DNA from: Microvirga sp. BSC39
Lineage (GTDB): Bacteria; Pseudomonadota; Alphaproteobacteria; Rhizobiales; Beijerinckiaceae
Direction of reading: 5' to 3'
DNA length: 58,900 nt
Assembly: GCF_000739015.1 (NCBI RefSeq)
Contig: NZ_JPUG01000026.1
Coordinates: 1-58,900 of the forward strand
Part shown: piece by piece, positions 17,329-25,678 of the stretch
Numbering within the stretch: the first letter of the stretch is position 1
Layout: every line of letters begins with the position of its first letter
Position numbers and translations under genes: made by a program
The notes under the pieces: model-generated
Told to the model about the DNA's origin: nothing
Database searches by the model: none
Seen by the model: the letters and a program-made list of their open reading frames with translations, nothing else

Positions 17329-17753
17329 GCCGCTCTGTTCCTGGTGGTGTTGCGGGTCTGCCCAAGCTCATGCATCGTGCGCAGTCTCTGGAACAGGTAA
17401 AAGCCATTCAACCGGATGCCGGTGACAGCAGCATGCTCACGGAAACCCGGCGGCGCAGGATCTGAAGGGCCAAGCGAGCCTTCACACAGCCACTGCTCCG
17501 GCAGCAGAAAACCAGGCAGCGGGTGCTCTGTCGCCACGGCACAGATGAGTTGAGGCCGCTGCCTGTTCCGAAAGAGGTGATAAGTGCTCTCGCGCTTGGC
17601 CCCGCGCGGCTCTTGAATCACTGGCAATGTGCTTCCCCCGGGACTGATGTTCTTTAAGCTTGGCAAGTCGCCGCACACCAGCATGCACCACCCCGGCCAG
17701 GTGTCATGGCGGAACATCCCCACGTAGAACACCGATGCCCCTGTCCCATCCAA
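17325..17753 (-). CDS. Hypothetical protein, first gene of a coupled pair
   Basis: Protein of 142 residues, unrecognised. It contains YVGMFRHDTWPGWCMLVCGD and a basic middle section (REPRGAKRESTYHLFRNRQR-like). No membrane helix. The ATGA overlap with the following gene suggests an operon of two. The start position is uncertain because no strong ribosome site is visible. It lies divergent to the phasin gene. Confidence 0.5.
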   Translation of the reverse strand: MDGTGASVFYVGMFRHDTWPGWCMLVCGDLPSLKNISPGGSTLPVIQEPRGAKRESTYHLFRNRQRPQLICAVATEHPLPGFLLPEQWLCEGSLGPSDPAPPGFREHAAVTGIRLNGFYLFQRLRTMHELGQTRNTTRNRAA

Positions 17754-17828
17754 GTCGTTAACACAGGTTAAGCCGACCGGATCAAGTTAGCTCCGGCATC
17801 ACCAGTTCTCAGTTCCTGTTGTTACGGA

Positions 17829-17852
17829 CGCCCCGCATAGGGGCGCCTTTTT
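17829..17852 (+). terminator. Rho-independent terminator-like hairpin upstream of the phasin gene
   Basis: CGCCCC (17829-17834) pairs with GGGGCG (17840-17845) around a five-base loop and is followed by CCTTTTT. It lies only 18 bases before the phasin start and points along the plus strand, with no plus-strand gene upstream. It may be a leader attenuator of the phasin gene or the end of a short RNA from about 17755-17850. Confidence 0.55.
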
Positions 17853-17870
17853 GATGAATTGCGAGGCACA

Positions 17871-18866
17871 ATGGCAAGCAACGGACGATTCAACCACACC
17901 CCACCCGACAAGGCGAACGAGCTGTTCGAGAGGCTGCTCGCCACCTCAGACAATGCTGTCAAAACCCGCGAGCGGCTGTTGGCCGACCTGAAGGAGGAGC
18001 TGGAACTCCTGGCCAATCTCCAGGAGGAGCATCTCTTCCCAATCCTGACACGACATGGGATGCAGGATCTTGTGCGAGACGCCACCCGCGACAACGAGAA
18101 AACGAGAGCCCTCCTGACCGAGCTGGAGCGCATGCCGAAGAATGCTCCTGAGTTCATCGGCCAAGTAACCGAGCTCAGGCGAACGTTCCAGCAGCACATC
18201 CGCGACGACAAGAAGGAGCTGCTTCCGGCTGTGCTCAAGGTCCTGAGCGACGAGGAGGTTAATGCAGTCATTGAGAAAGTGGAGGATGAAATGGCAACCA
18301 TTGACGAGACCAAGCGAGCCGAGGCCCGCCGCGCCCGCGATCAGGGTGAAGCCGTCCAACGGGTGACGGAAGGCGTCGCGGACACCATGAAGGCAGGAGT
18401 GGAAGGCGCTCAAATCATGGCGAAGACCATGCAGGAGACTGTGGGGAACAGCCTTGGCACCCTCTCGGAGATGGCGCGTCGCTCGACCGAACAGGCTGTA
18501 CGGCTCTTTGGTCTTCCATCCGGGAATGCCGAGGACCTGACTAACCAGACCTCGGAGAACCTCCGCGCCGTGACCCAATCCGGCACTGCTCTGGCGCGTG
18601 GTTTTCAGGATGTTTCCCGCGAGGTGTTCGAACTGAGCCAGAAGCGCCTGCAACGGAACCTTGATGGTCTCAACCAGATCGCCCGCTGCCGGTCAGTCGC
18701 CGATCTGGTGGCAGCGCAGAGTTCTTTCCTTCGTGACAACCTGGAACAGACCCTCGACAACAGCCGCCGGATAGCTGAGCTCACGATCCAGGTGACCGAG
18801 GAGGCGACCAGAAGCGCGACGGTGCAGACCCAGAGAACAGCCCAGCGCTCCAGCCGCGCGGCGTAA
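17871..18866 (+). CDS. Hemerythrin-like / phasin fusion protein
   Basis: Product of 331 residues. Residues about 8-130 resemble a hemerythrin HHE bundle (ELFERLLATSD, LQEEHLFPIL, FQQHIRDDKKELLPAV), but the first His and a later His of the usual ligand set are replaced, so iron binding is doubtful. Residues about 165-320 match Phasin_2: long helices such as TEQAVRLFGLPSG, ENLRAVTQSGTALARGFQDV and SQKRLQRNLDGLNQIA. Phasins coat PHA granules, and phaC lies 14 kb away. The ATG at 17871 follows GCGAGG; a longer in-frame start at 17859 would read through the terminator region. A convergent terminator follows. Confidence 0.85.
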   Translation: MASNGRFNHTPPDKANELFERLLATSDNAVKTRERLLADLKEELELLANLQEEHLFPILTRHGMQDLVRDATRDNEKTRALLTELERMPKNAPEFIGQVTELRRTFQQHIRDDKKELLPAVLKVLSDEEVNAVIEKVEDEMATIDETKRAEARRARDQGEAVQRVTEGVADTMKAGVEGAQIMAKTMQETVGNSLGTLSEMARRSTEQAVRLFGLPSGNAEDLTNQTSENLRAVTQSGTALARGFQDVSREVFELSQKRLQRNLDGLNQIARCRSVADLVAAQSSFLRDNLEQTLDNSRRIAELTIQVTEEATRSATVQTQRTAQRSSRAA

Positions 18867-18890
18867 CCCTCTATCGGCTTGGTGATGATG

Positions 18891-18915
18891 TGCTCCTGGC
18901 TCGCGGCCAGGAGCA
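18891..18915. terminator. Bidirectional terminator between convergent genes
   Basis: A perfect 10-bp stem, TGCTCCTGGC (18891-18900) with GCCAGGAGCA (18906-18915), encloses a five-base loop. It lies in the gap between the 3' ends of the phasin gene and the sensor-regulator gene. There is no long T tract on either side. Confidence 0.6.
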
Positions 18916-18981
18916 CGTGCTTTCCGAGATGCCACGGCTGAACATCACCGCACAGCCTACTGCGTTCAGCTTAGCGCCGGT

Positions 18982-20982
18982 TTACCGCACGGGCAGTTTG
19001 GCTTGCTGACCGGCCATAACAGCAATCTGCACCAGTTCCGGCAAACTTTGGGCCCCCAGCCGCTCCATGATGCGGGCGCGGTGCGCCTCGACCGTACGTG
19101 GGCTGAGGCCAAGGTCCCGGGCAATTGTCTTGTTGGTGCCCCCGGCCAGAAGTCCGTCCAGCACCTCCCGCTCACGGGGCGGCAACGCAGCAATGAGCGC
19201 TTTCACGCGCTCGGTGGCTTGATCCTGCTCGGCCCTCTCGCGGATGGTCGCCTGGGCTGAGGCGAGCGCATCCAAGAGCTCTTCGGGTCGATAGGTCCCA
19301 TCGAGGAAATCCACCGCTCCGGCCTTCATCGCCTGAACCCCGACCGCAACATTCCGACCAGACTCGCCGAGCACAATGACCGGCAGCCCGGCCCGGCGTG
19401 CCTTCAGCTCCCTTGGAATCGTCAGTCCGCCGGCTTCGGGGCTGCGCGTATCAAGCACCACGCAGCCCGGCACCAACACCGGTGCTACCGCGAGGAAAGA
19501 CTGGGCCGAGGCAAAGGATTTCACCTCGTAGCCGGCACCCTGGAGCAGAAGGCACAGGTTCCGACGGGAGGCCTCGTCGCCATCCACCACATAGACGGTG
19601 GAGCCATCGTGCTGGGTGATATCCTGGGCGATACCGCCCACCCGCCGGATCCGTCCCTGCTCATCCCGGATTGGAAAGAACGTGTCACGGATCCAGCGCA
19701 CGCCGCCGTCAGGCCGGATGATGTGGTACTCGTGCGTGCCCTCCTCCCCGCGTTGGACCCGCTCAAGGGTGGTGCTGGCCCGGTCACGGTCATCGGGGTG
19801 GAGGGCCTTCGCCCAGTGACCCGGATCGCGTAAGGCGGCCTCCACGGGTTCGCCCCAGATCGCCTCGTAGGCCGGGCTGACGTACTCCATCTCATAGGTT
19901 TCGAGATCCTGGATCCACAGCACCGTGGAGGAGTGCTCGGCAAACTGCCGGAAACGCTCCTCACTGTCCCGGAGCGCCGTCTCGGCCCGGGCGCGCAGGA
20001 TCGAGGTCCAAGTGCGCTCAGCCACTTCCTGGACCAGAGACACCTCGTCCTCGCGCCAATGGCGCGGCTCGGTCTGATGAACATAGAGAGATGCAACCAG
20101 CCGGTCCCCCTTGATCAATGGCGCAATGATGGCGGCGCGCTTTCCCGCCCGGAGGAACTCGGCGGCGATAGGATCTTCCGCGGTGAGCGGATGCGCCACG
20201 GCATCGTCGATGCACACGGTGCGACCCGCCTTCAACTCGCGGTCGATCAGGGGACCAAAGTCACTGATGCGGTGCTTGCCAGCAAAGCTTGGAGTCGTGG
20301 CATCGGTCCAGTCGCGCTCGACCGCAAAGGACGCACCACTCCCACCCAGTTCATAGTACCCGGCGCGGTTCGCTCTCAGGTGGCGTCCCAGCATCTCCGC
20401 TGCCGTGGCCATGACCTCGCGCGCCTCGGCCACCCGACGTAGGCGTGTGCTCAGATCGACCAGAAACCGAAGCCGCTGCTCAGTGAGCACGCGCTCTGTC
20501 GTCTCCTGCAAGATAATCAGAACACCACCAGGCTGGTCAGTCCCATCCATGACAGGGCTGACTGAGCCGGTCCACCAGGTCTGCTCGGGGTAGCCTCGTC
20601 GCTGCACGATGTCGATGGGCACGTCTTGAACATAGGTCGTCTCGCCCCGAAGGGCTCGCGTGACCATCGGGGATACGATTTCCCAGATCTCGGCCCACGC
20701 CTGCGGCAGAGGTTGCCCGAGTGCCTCCGGCCTTTGCCCACGTAACTTGAGCGCGGCATCATTGTAAAAGGTGATGAGGTCCGCTCCCCATGCGAGATAG
20801 GTCGCGAATGCGGAGTGGAGCATGTTGCCGAGCGTGATACGGAGCGCTTCCGGCCAAGTTTCGATGGGACCAAGCGGCGAGCCTGACCAGTCGTACGCCT
20901 GGATTTGGGCGCCCATGGTGCTGCCCTTCAAATTTCGCATCGTGCGCAAGCCGCCATCTCTCCGTCGATTGCCTGTGATCAC
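18982..20982 (-). CDS. PAS-GAF-PAS-receiver-LuxR regulator without a kinase domain
   Basis: Up to 666 residues. Order, approximately: PAS-like 25-165 (WSGSPLGPIETWPEALR, FYNDAALKLRG), GAF 170-335, PAS with PAC 345-460 (FRQFAEHSSTVLWIQDLE, GVRWIRDTFFPIRDEQGR), receiver 465-585 and a FixJ/LuxR helix-turn-helix 600-660 (LPPREREVLDGLLAGGTNKTIARDLGLSPRTVEAHRARIM). No histidine-kinase HisKA or HATPase domain is present. The receiver keeps an Asp (VVLDTRSPEAGG) but the usual late Lys-Pro (EKPF) reads DGTY, so it is degenerate. It probably senses a ligand through PAS/GAF and acts on DNA itself. Start is GTG 20982; ATG 20940 or 20916 are alternatives. Confidence 0.85.
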   Translation of the reverse strand: MITGNRRRDGGLRTMRNLKGSTMGAQIQAYDWSGSPLGPIETWPEALRITLGNMLHSAFATYLAWGADLITFYNDAALKLRGQRPEALGQPLPQAWAEIWEIVSPMVTRALRGETTYVQDVPIDIVQRRGYPEQTWWTGSVSPVMDGTDQPGGVLIILQETTERVLTEQRLRFLVDLSTRLRRVAEAREVMATAAEMLGRHLRANRAGYYELGGSGASFAVERDWTDATTPSFAGKHRISDFGPLIDRELKAGRTVCIDDAVAHPLTAEDPIAAEFLRAGKRAAIIAPLIKGDRLVASLYVHQTEPRHWREDEVSLVQEVAERTWTSILRARAETALRDSEERFRQFAEHSSTVLWIQDLETYEMEYVSPAYEAIWGEPVEAALRDPGHWAKALHPDDRDRASTTLERVQRGEEGTHEYHIIRPDGGVRWIRDTFFPIRDEQGRIRRVGGIAQDITQHDGSTVYVVDGDEASRRNLCLLLQGAGYEVKSFASAQSFLAVAPVLVPGCVVLDTRSPEAGGLTIPRELKARRAGLPVIVLGESGRNVAVGVQAMKAGAVDFLDGTYRPEELLDALASAQATIRERAEQDQATERVKALIAALPPREREVLDGLLAGGTNKTIARDLGLSPRTVEAHRARIMERLGAQSLPELVQIAVMAGQQAKLPVR

Positions 20983-21187
20983 GACCGCTCAATCTTGGCT
21001 ATGATAGGCTGCGCCTCAACCTGGGCGCATCAGTCGTGCTCATTGACCATTCTGCTCCGTCCGAGACTCCGTACTGTCATGACATAGGTTCACATTGAGC
21101 GGCTGGAGGGTATTTCTCCGTCGTAGTATGCCGACATGACAACGCGGACGCGCCGGAATAGATAAACCATACCGGCATCGTTAATTT
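20983..21187. other. Intergenic, upstream of the sensor-regulator gene
   Basis: No gene seen. It should contain the promoter of the minus-strand regulator gene. Confidence 0.4.
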
Positions 21188-21253
21188 TGCCCCTACGGGC
21201 CGGACCTTGGAGCGCCCCCTGGAACAGAGGGCGCTCTCTCTTTGTTAGGGGCA
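21188..21253. ncRNA. Structured nested inverted repeat (candidate small RNA or terminator)
   Basis: An outer perfect 8-bp repeat TGCCCCTA (21188-21195) / TAGGGGCA (21246-21253) encloses an inner perfect 8-bp hairpin GAGCGCCC (21210-21217) / GGGCGCTC (21229-21236), which is followed by TCTCTTTG. The inner stem looks like a plus-strand terminator; the outer pair could form an alternative structure. No open frame explains the symmetry. Confidence 0.45.
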
Positions 21254-21785
21254 GGATCTTCAGGAAACCTGTCTCGCAGAACGCTAGGCTCTGCTAAGAG
21301 CGGGACCTCAGAAGCAAACGCTAGTCCAAGCAGCCCTTGCCACCCTCTGCCCATCACTGCTGTCATCGTCCCGAACGGCAACGCCGACTTGGTTTATCAG
21401 CATGTCGAGCGGTGTCATTCGTCCAGGCTACGTGCATGGGAAGGGCAGCTCTGGGTCACGAGCAGGAGATCGGCGCAAAGTAAGGGACATCTGGCCTACC
21501 CTGGTAAGCTGACGAAGACCTCAGGACAACCGAGAGAGGGGCTCCAGTTGACATCCCGAACGTCGCCTTCGGGTCAAAACCGGCCCATCAGTATGTCCGT
21601 GAGAAGGTCAGCTCGTCCCCACATTGCAGACGTTCGTCCGGCTTAGACCAGGTGAGGCGAGGCTGCCGGGGATTTCGCGATTTTCGTCCGCTGTTACCCG
21701 TTACGTTACCCAGAGGGAATATGGCCCGCACAACTGCCGACATGAGAAGATGATAAAACACTTGTTGGTTAAGGTTTGAGGTGTT
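21254..21785. other. Non-coding or unrecognised stretch
   Basis: One open plus frame of 134 codons crosses this stretch but shows no motif, no ribosome site and low-complexity Ser/Arg-rich composition, so I do not call it. Nothing else recognised until the tRNA fragment. Confidence 0.35.
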
Positions 21786-21843
21786 GAGCGCGCTGGAACT
21801 CGAACCCAGGACCCTCTGATTAAAAGTCGGAGGCTCTCCCGCT
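21786..21843 (-). pseudogene. tRNA-Lys(TTT) 3' fragment, possible attachment-site scar
   Basis: Read on the minus strand, this holds an anticodon arm with the loop CTTTTAA, a variable region, a complete T arm (CTGGGTTCGAGTTCCAG) and the 3' acceptor strand CGCGCTC. The 5' acceptor and most of the D arm are missing. The anticodon stem has one C-A mismatch and no CCA follows. The break falls where tRNA-targeting integrases usually leave the duplicated 3' part. It overlaps the last codons of glgC. Confidence 0.65.
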
Positions 21844-23109
21844 CGTCTCCTTAAGCCTGTCGAGCATGGGCTGAGTGATCAGGCAGACGCCACTCTCGGT
21901 GCGGCGAAAGCGCTGCGCATCGTGGTGTGGATCCTCTCCAACGACAAGGTCCTCCGGGATTCGCACCCCGCGATCCACAATCACCTTCCTCAGCCGCGCC
22001 GAGCTGGCAATCTCAACCCCTGGCAGCACCACCGTCTCCTCCAGCTGGGCACCGGGGTGAACGCGTGCGCCGGTAAACAGCAGTGAATCTCGCACCACCG
22101 CTCCCGAGACGATGCAGCCGCCGGACAGAACGGAGTTGATCACCTCGCCTCGCCGTCCCGCCTCCTCTTGGATCACTTTGGCCGGCGGAGTGATCTCGGC
22201 ATGGGTCCAGATCGGCCAGGCAGTGTCGTACAGGTCAAGGCCCGGTGTGGCATGGGTCAGATCGATGTTGGCCGCCCAGTAGGCGTCGAGCGTACCTACG
22301 TCGCGCCAGTAAGCCTCCGCCTCATGGGAGGAGCGCACACAGGAGTGTGGAAACCGATGCGCCACAGCCTTGCCGTTCTGCACCAGGTACGGGATGAGGT
22401 CCTTGCCGAAGTCCCGGCTCGAGCCGGGTGTGGCCGCATCGCGACGGAGCTGGTCGATCAGCACACGGGTTGCAAAGACATAGATGCCCATGCTGGCCAG
22501 CGCCATCTCAGGCTTGTCGGGCATGCCGGGCGGGTCTTTCGGCTTCTCCAGAAACGAGATGATGCGGTCGGTCTCGTCGACGGCCATGACCCCGAAGCCG
22601 GTCGCTTCCAGGCGCGGCACCTCAAGACAGCCGACCGTCACGTCTGCACTCTGGCTCACATGCTGCTGGAGCATGAGCTCGTAATCCATCTTGTAGATGT
22701 GATCACCCGCCAGGATCACGATGAACTCGTGGGCATAGCTCTCGATGATGTCGATGTTCTGGTAGACTGCATCGGCCGTGCCCTCGTACCACATGGACTC
22801 GGACACGCGCTGGCTGGCCGGCAGGATATCGAAGCTCTCGTTGCGCTCGGAGCGGAAGAAGTTCCAGCCGCGCTGCAGGTGACGGATCAGGCTATGAGCC
22901 TTGTACTGGGTGGCCACAGCGATGTGGCGGATGCCAGAGTTCAACGCGTTGGAGAGGGCGAAGTCGATGATGCGTGACTTTGCTCCGAAGTACACGGCTG
23001 GCTTGACGCGCTTGTCGGTGAGCTCGAGGAGACGGCTGCCACGTCCGCCGGCCAACACATAGGCCATGGTGCGGCGTGCGAGCGGGGCAGAGGCAGGGAT
23101 CTGGGGCAT
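21820..23109 (-). CDS. glgC: Glucose-1-phosphate adenylyltransferase
   Basis: Product of 429 residues, the usual size. It makes ADP-glucose from glucose-1-phosphate and ATP, the committed step of glycogen synthesis. N-terminal nucleotide-binding motif [36 protein letters not shown], catalytic [11 protein letters not shown], and sugar-phosphate motif FLEKPK are present; the C-terminal left-handed beta-helix has [19 protein letters not shown]. Start ATG follows GAGAGGAAACGCCC. The natural C-terminus [13 protein letters not shown] is followed by [10 protein letters not shown], which is encoded inside the tRNA-Lys fragment, so the end of the gene seems replaced at a recombination junction. No other glg gene is adjacent. 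Confidence 0.95.
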   Translation of the reverse strand: MPQIPASAPLARRTMAYVLAGGRGSRLLELTDKRVKPAVYFGAKSRIIDFALSNALNSGIRHIAVATQYKAHSLIRHLQRGWNFFRSERNESFDILPASQRVSESMWYEGTADAVYQNIDIIESYAHEFIVILAGDHIYKMDYELMLQQHVSQSADVTVGCLEVPRLEATGFGVMAVDETDRIISFLEKPKDPPGMPDKPEMALASMGIYVFATRVLIDQLRRDAATPGSSRDFGKDLIPYLVQNGKAVAHRFPHSCVRSSHEAEAYWRDVGTLDAYWAANIDLTHATPGLDLYDTAWPIWTHAEITPPAKVIQEEAGRRGEVINSVLSGGCIVSGAVVRDSLLFTGARVHPGAQLEETVVLPGVEIASSARLRKVIVDRGVRIPEDLVVGEDPHHDAQRFRRTESGVCLITQPMLDRLKETSGRASDF

Positions 23110-23319
23110 GGGCGTTTCCTCTCATCCGGCGGAGCTCTTCTGGCCCGCTAAGCTTGTACGCTAGGAGATGATGGGAAGTTCCTTGGCAGCAAGGGAGGGG
23201 ACCTGATTGTGCCAAGCTCTTAAATCACCAGAGCGGTAATTGAGCTGCCGAAACAGCTAGGCTTGAATGCTGTGACTCCTTCCTATGAGCCTCAGCGAGG
23301 TCACTCATCGTGAGGTGGC

Positions 23320-23460
23320 CTAGCGCAGCTGAGCGGTCGTCACTACCGGAGACCACGCAGCGCTCAGAAGCGGCTGGGCGACGATAGCGCCAATGAGTCC
23401 GAACGAGGCTACTGCGAGGGCAATACAGCCGCACAGGCGAAGACGCTTCGTGTCAGGCAT
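23320..23460 (-). CDS. Small single-helix membrane protein (46 residues)
   Basis: ATG at 23460 follows a strong AGGAGGG site 6-12 bases upstream. The product begins MPDTKRLRLCG, then has one hydrophobic helix CIALAVASFGLIGAIVAQPL and a short tail ending in TTAQLR. One membrane-spanning segment with a basic N-terminus suggests an inner-membrane protein with N-terminus in the cytoplasm. No known family recognised. Support comes from the ribosome site and the clean helix. Confidence 0.5.
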   Translation of the reverse strand: MPDTKRLRLCGCIALAVASFGLIGAIVAQPLLSAAWSPVVTTAQLR

Positions 23461-23524
23461 GGCTTGCCCTCCTGAGCATCATTGATCGCGGATAACGCCT
23501 CGAGCGCACACCGGTTGCAGCGAG

Positions 23525-23726
23525 CTGAATGCACAATCCCTGCAGAGATTCACCAGGGCTCCCCTGTCCCTTCTGTCAATTCTTAGGCAGTGATGCCACG
23601 GCTGGCAAAGCGGTTGGCCTGCTTCCTGAATGCACAATCCCTGCAGAGATTCACCAGGGCTCCCCTGTCCCTTCTGTCAATTCTTAGGCAGTGATGCCAC
23701 GGCTGGCAAAGCGGTTGGCCTGCTTC
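23525..23726. repeat. Perfect tandem duplication of a 101-bp unit
   Basis: The unit beginning CTGAATGCACAATCCCTGCA at 23525 is repeated from 23626 without a visible mismatch through GCGGTTGGCCTGCTTC. The repeat contains stop codons in its frames and no gene is recognised across it, so it is an intergenic duplication between the small membrane gene and the DUF2270 gene. Identity suggests a recent slip or unequal crossover event; assembly error is an alternative. Confidence 0.92.
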
Positions 23727-23859
23727 GTTGCCGCCATACTGGATCCAATGTGGATCCTGGGCATGGGCCTGGCATGCCACGCCTGCTCAAGATCCCAGCA
23801 GGCCTGGGGTGAGGTCTTCACCAGGAAAACGATTATTTACCAACTCAGCCCTGTCATAG

Positions 23860-24585
23860 TCATACATGGACATTGCCGAAGGCCGGCTCGCCCTCGCCTT
23901 TCGGCCGGCGCAGCGAGGTAAACAGGATCCAGGCGTAGAAGAGCGTGACTGCCAGGATCACGCTCCAACCCGGCACCGGGCCGATGGCGGCATTGCGCAC
24001 CCATTCGCTCACCGACGTCACGAGATGAGCCTCCACAGCATTCTCCTGCATTCGGATGAAGGTGGTCTTGACCAGCCAAGCAACCAGCAGGATCAGGAAT
24101 AGCCAGCAGTAGTTGCGTCGCAGGCGGCGGGAGATGGCCTGGCTTTGACTGGTCAGGAACATGGGCTGTCTGAGATCATCGCCCAACTTGAGGATCCAAT
24201 CATCGGTTGTCCTCTCCTCTGGCGCGAAGATCTGGGCATAGTAGTTACGCTCCATCCGGCGCACCCGGTTGCGGTAGACGTCGAAGAAGCGGTAGCGGCG
24301 AGCCTCAATCACCAGCAGCAACAGAACCAAGACCATCGCAAAGAGCAGCACGCCATGGTGAGCGGTCGGCGTCGAGAGCGAAACTGACAGCATGGCCGCC
24401 ACGACAGTAATGGCCCAGTTGGTGGTGCGGTCAATCCGATCCCGCCAGCCTGCCATGCGGGCGATCTCGGCGCGGTGGTAATGCGCCATGACGTTGATGA
24501 ACTCGGTCGAGGTGCTCGGGAACACCGGTGCCGTGATGGTGGGACGCAGGGTCTGCACCATGTTCTGATCGCTCTTCGGCCGCAT
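23860..24585 (-). CDS. DUF2270 predicted integral membrane protein
   Basis: Product of 241 residues. The N-terminal part has STEFINVMAHYHRAEIARMAGWRDRID, then two close helices WAITVVAAMLSVSLS and HHGVLLFAMVLVLLLLVIEA, the family-typical RRYRFFDVYRNRVRRMERNYYA, and two more helices near 165-180 and 210-230. This matches DUF2270, whose function is not known. Start ATG follows GGAGGG. It is a single gene, divergent from pcm. Confidence 0.85.
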   Translation of the reverse strand: MRPKSDQNMVQTLRPTITAPVFPSTSTEFINVMAHYHRAEIARMAGWRDRIDRTTNWAITVVAAMLSVSLSTPTAHHGVLLFAMVLVLLLLVIEARRYRFFDVYRNRVRRMERNYYAQIFAPEERTTDDWILKLGDDLRQPMFLTSQSQAISRRLRRNYCWLFLILLVAWLVKTTFIRMQENAVEAHLVTSVSEWVRNAAIGPVPGWSVILAVTLFYAWILFTSLRRPKGEGEPAFGNVHV

Positions 24586-24867
24586 GGTATCCCTCCCTCT
24601 TCATCAAAGCATTGCAGGCTTTCCGCTGAAGCTATTGACCTACCTGTTCAGGATCTCACCAAGGCAGGGGAACTATAGCACCGGAAAGCTCCCTCGCGGA
24701 TCAGTTTCGTCCGCACTCCCGTCAGCGACCAATAGAGCCTGACCGTGGGGATCGGTATCAGCCTGTCTGTTCCGCTGAACGCTCTTCGTTTCTGGGATTC
24801 TCAGCTTGGGTCTACAATCAAGTACATCACCCCTGACCGCACCACACCGAGCGGGAGATTTTCTGCC

Positions 24868-25545
24868 ATGAAGCCGATGACTGAGACGCATCTCGCGATC
24901 CTGCGCCGCCACATGGTGGAAGTGATTGCCCTTCAGGCTGATCTGATGAGCGAGGAAATCGGCAAGAGCTCACTCGATGAGCGGGTGCTGGCGGCAATGC
25001 GGCGGGTACAACGTCATCTCTTTGTCCCACCACAGCTTGCGACCATTGCCTACCAGGACACACCGCTGCCGATCGGCTTCAGCAAGACAGTGTCACAGCC
25101 GTTCATCTGCGCCCTCATGACCGACCTGTTGGACCTGCAGCCGCATGAGACTGTGCTGGAGATCGGCACCGGTCTCGGCTACCAAGCGGCTGTCCTGGCC
25201 GAGCTTGCTCGTCAGGTCTGGACCGTGGAAGTGGTTGAGGAGTTTGCCAGCCATGCCGAGGCGCGGCTGCATCAGCTTGGCTATAGCGATGTCACCGTCA
25301 GGGTTGGCGACGGAACGCGTGGTTGGGCAGAGCATGCACCCTTTGATAAGATCCTAGTAACGGCTGCTGCCGAGCAGCCGCCTGAGGCGCTACTGAACCA
25401 ACTCGCGCCGGGAGGCCTGATGGTGTTGCCCCTGGGGCCGGAAGAGACGCAGCAACTCACGGTGATCAGCAAGCAGCCCGACGGGCAGACCACTGCGCGA
25501 GCCATCATCCCGGTGCGGTTTGGTCAGCTGGAGACCGCAATGTGA
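24868..25545 (+). CDS. pcm: Protein-L-isoaspartate O-methyltransferase
   Basis: Product of 225 residues. It methylates isoaspartyl residues in damaged proteins using S-adenosylmethionine. Visible motifs: RVQRHLFVPP, AYQDTPLPIGFSKTVSQPF (substrate loop), SAM motif I VLEIGTGLGYQAAVL, and post motif FDKILVTAAAEQPPEALLNQ. The start at ATG 24868 follows GGGAGA and gives the family's usual N-terminus; the upstream in-frame extension to 24745 has no support. The motif TVSQP agrees with the family. Confidence 0.92.
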   Translation: MKPMTETHLAILRRHMVEVIALQADLMSEEIGKSSLDERVLAAMRRVQRHLFVPPQLATIAYQDTPLPIGFSKTVSQPFICALMTDLLDLQPHETVLEIGTGLGYQAAVLAELARQVWTVEVVEEFASHAEARLHQLGYSDVTVRVGDGTRGWAEHAPFDKILVTAAAEQPPEALLNQLAPGGLMVLPLGPEETQQLTVISKQPDGQTTARAIIPVRFGQLETAM

Positions 25546-25678
25546 GCGAGGCCCGGCGGGCGATCTGCTGCATCCGCAGCGATCCTTCTCCGAAGCAGGT
25601 TTCACGAGTGGGCGCTGCAGTTGGGCATTGAAGCTGCGGGCAGTGCACCGCCTCTCCGCTGCTGGGCAGATTGCGGCG

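Noticed and set aside
21242..21646. Plus-strand frame of 134 codons
   Set aside because: Low-complexity, no ribosome site, and it begins inside the structured inverted repeat.
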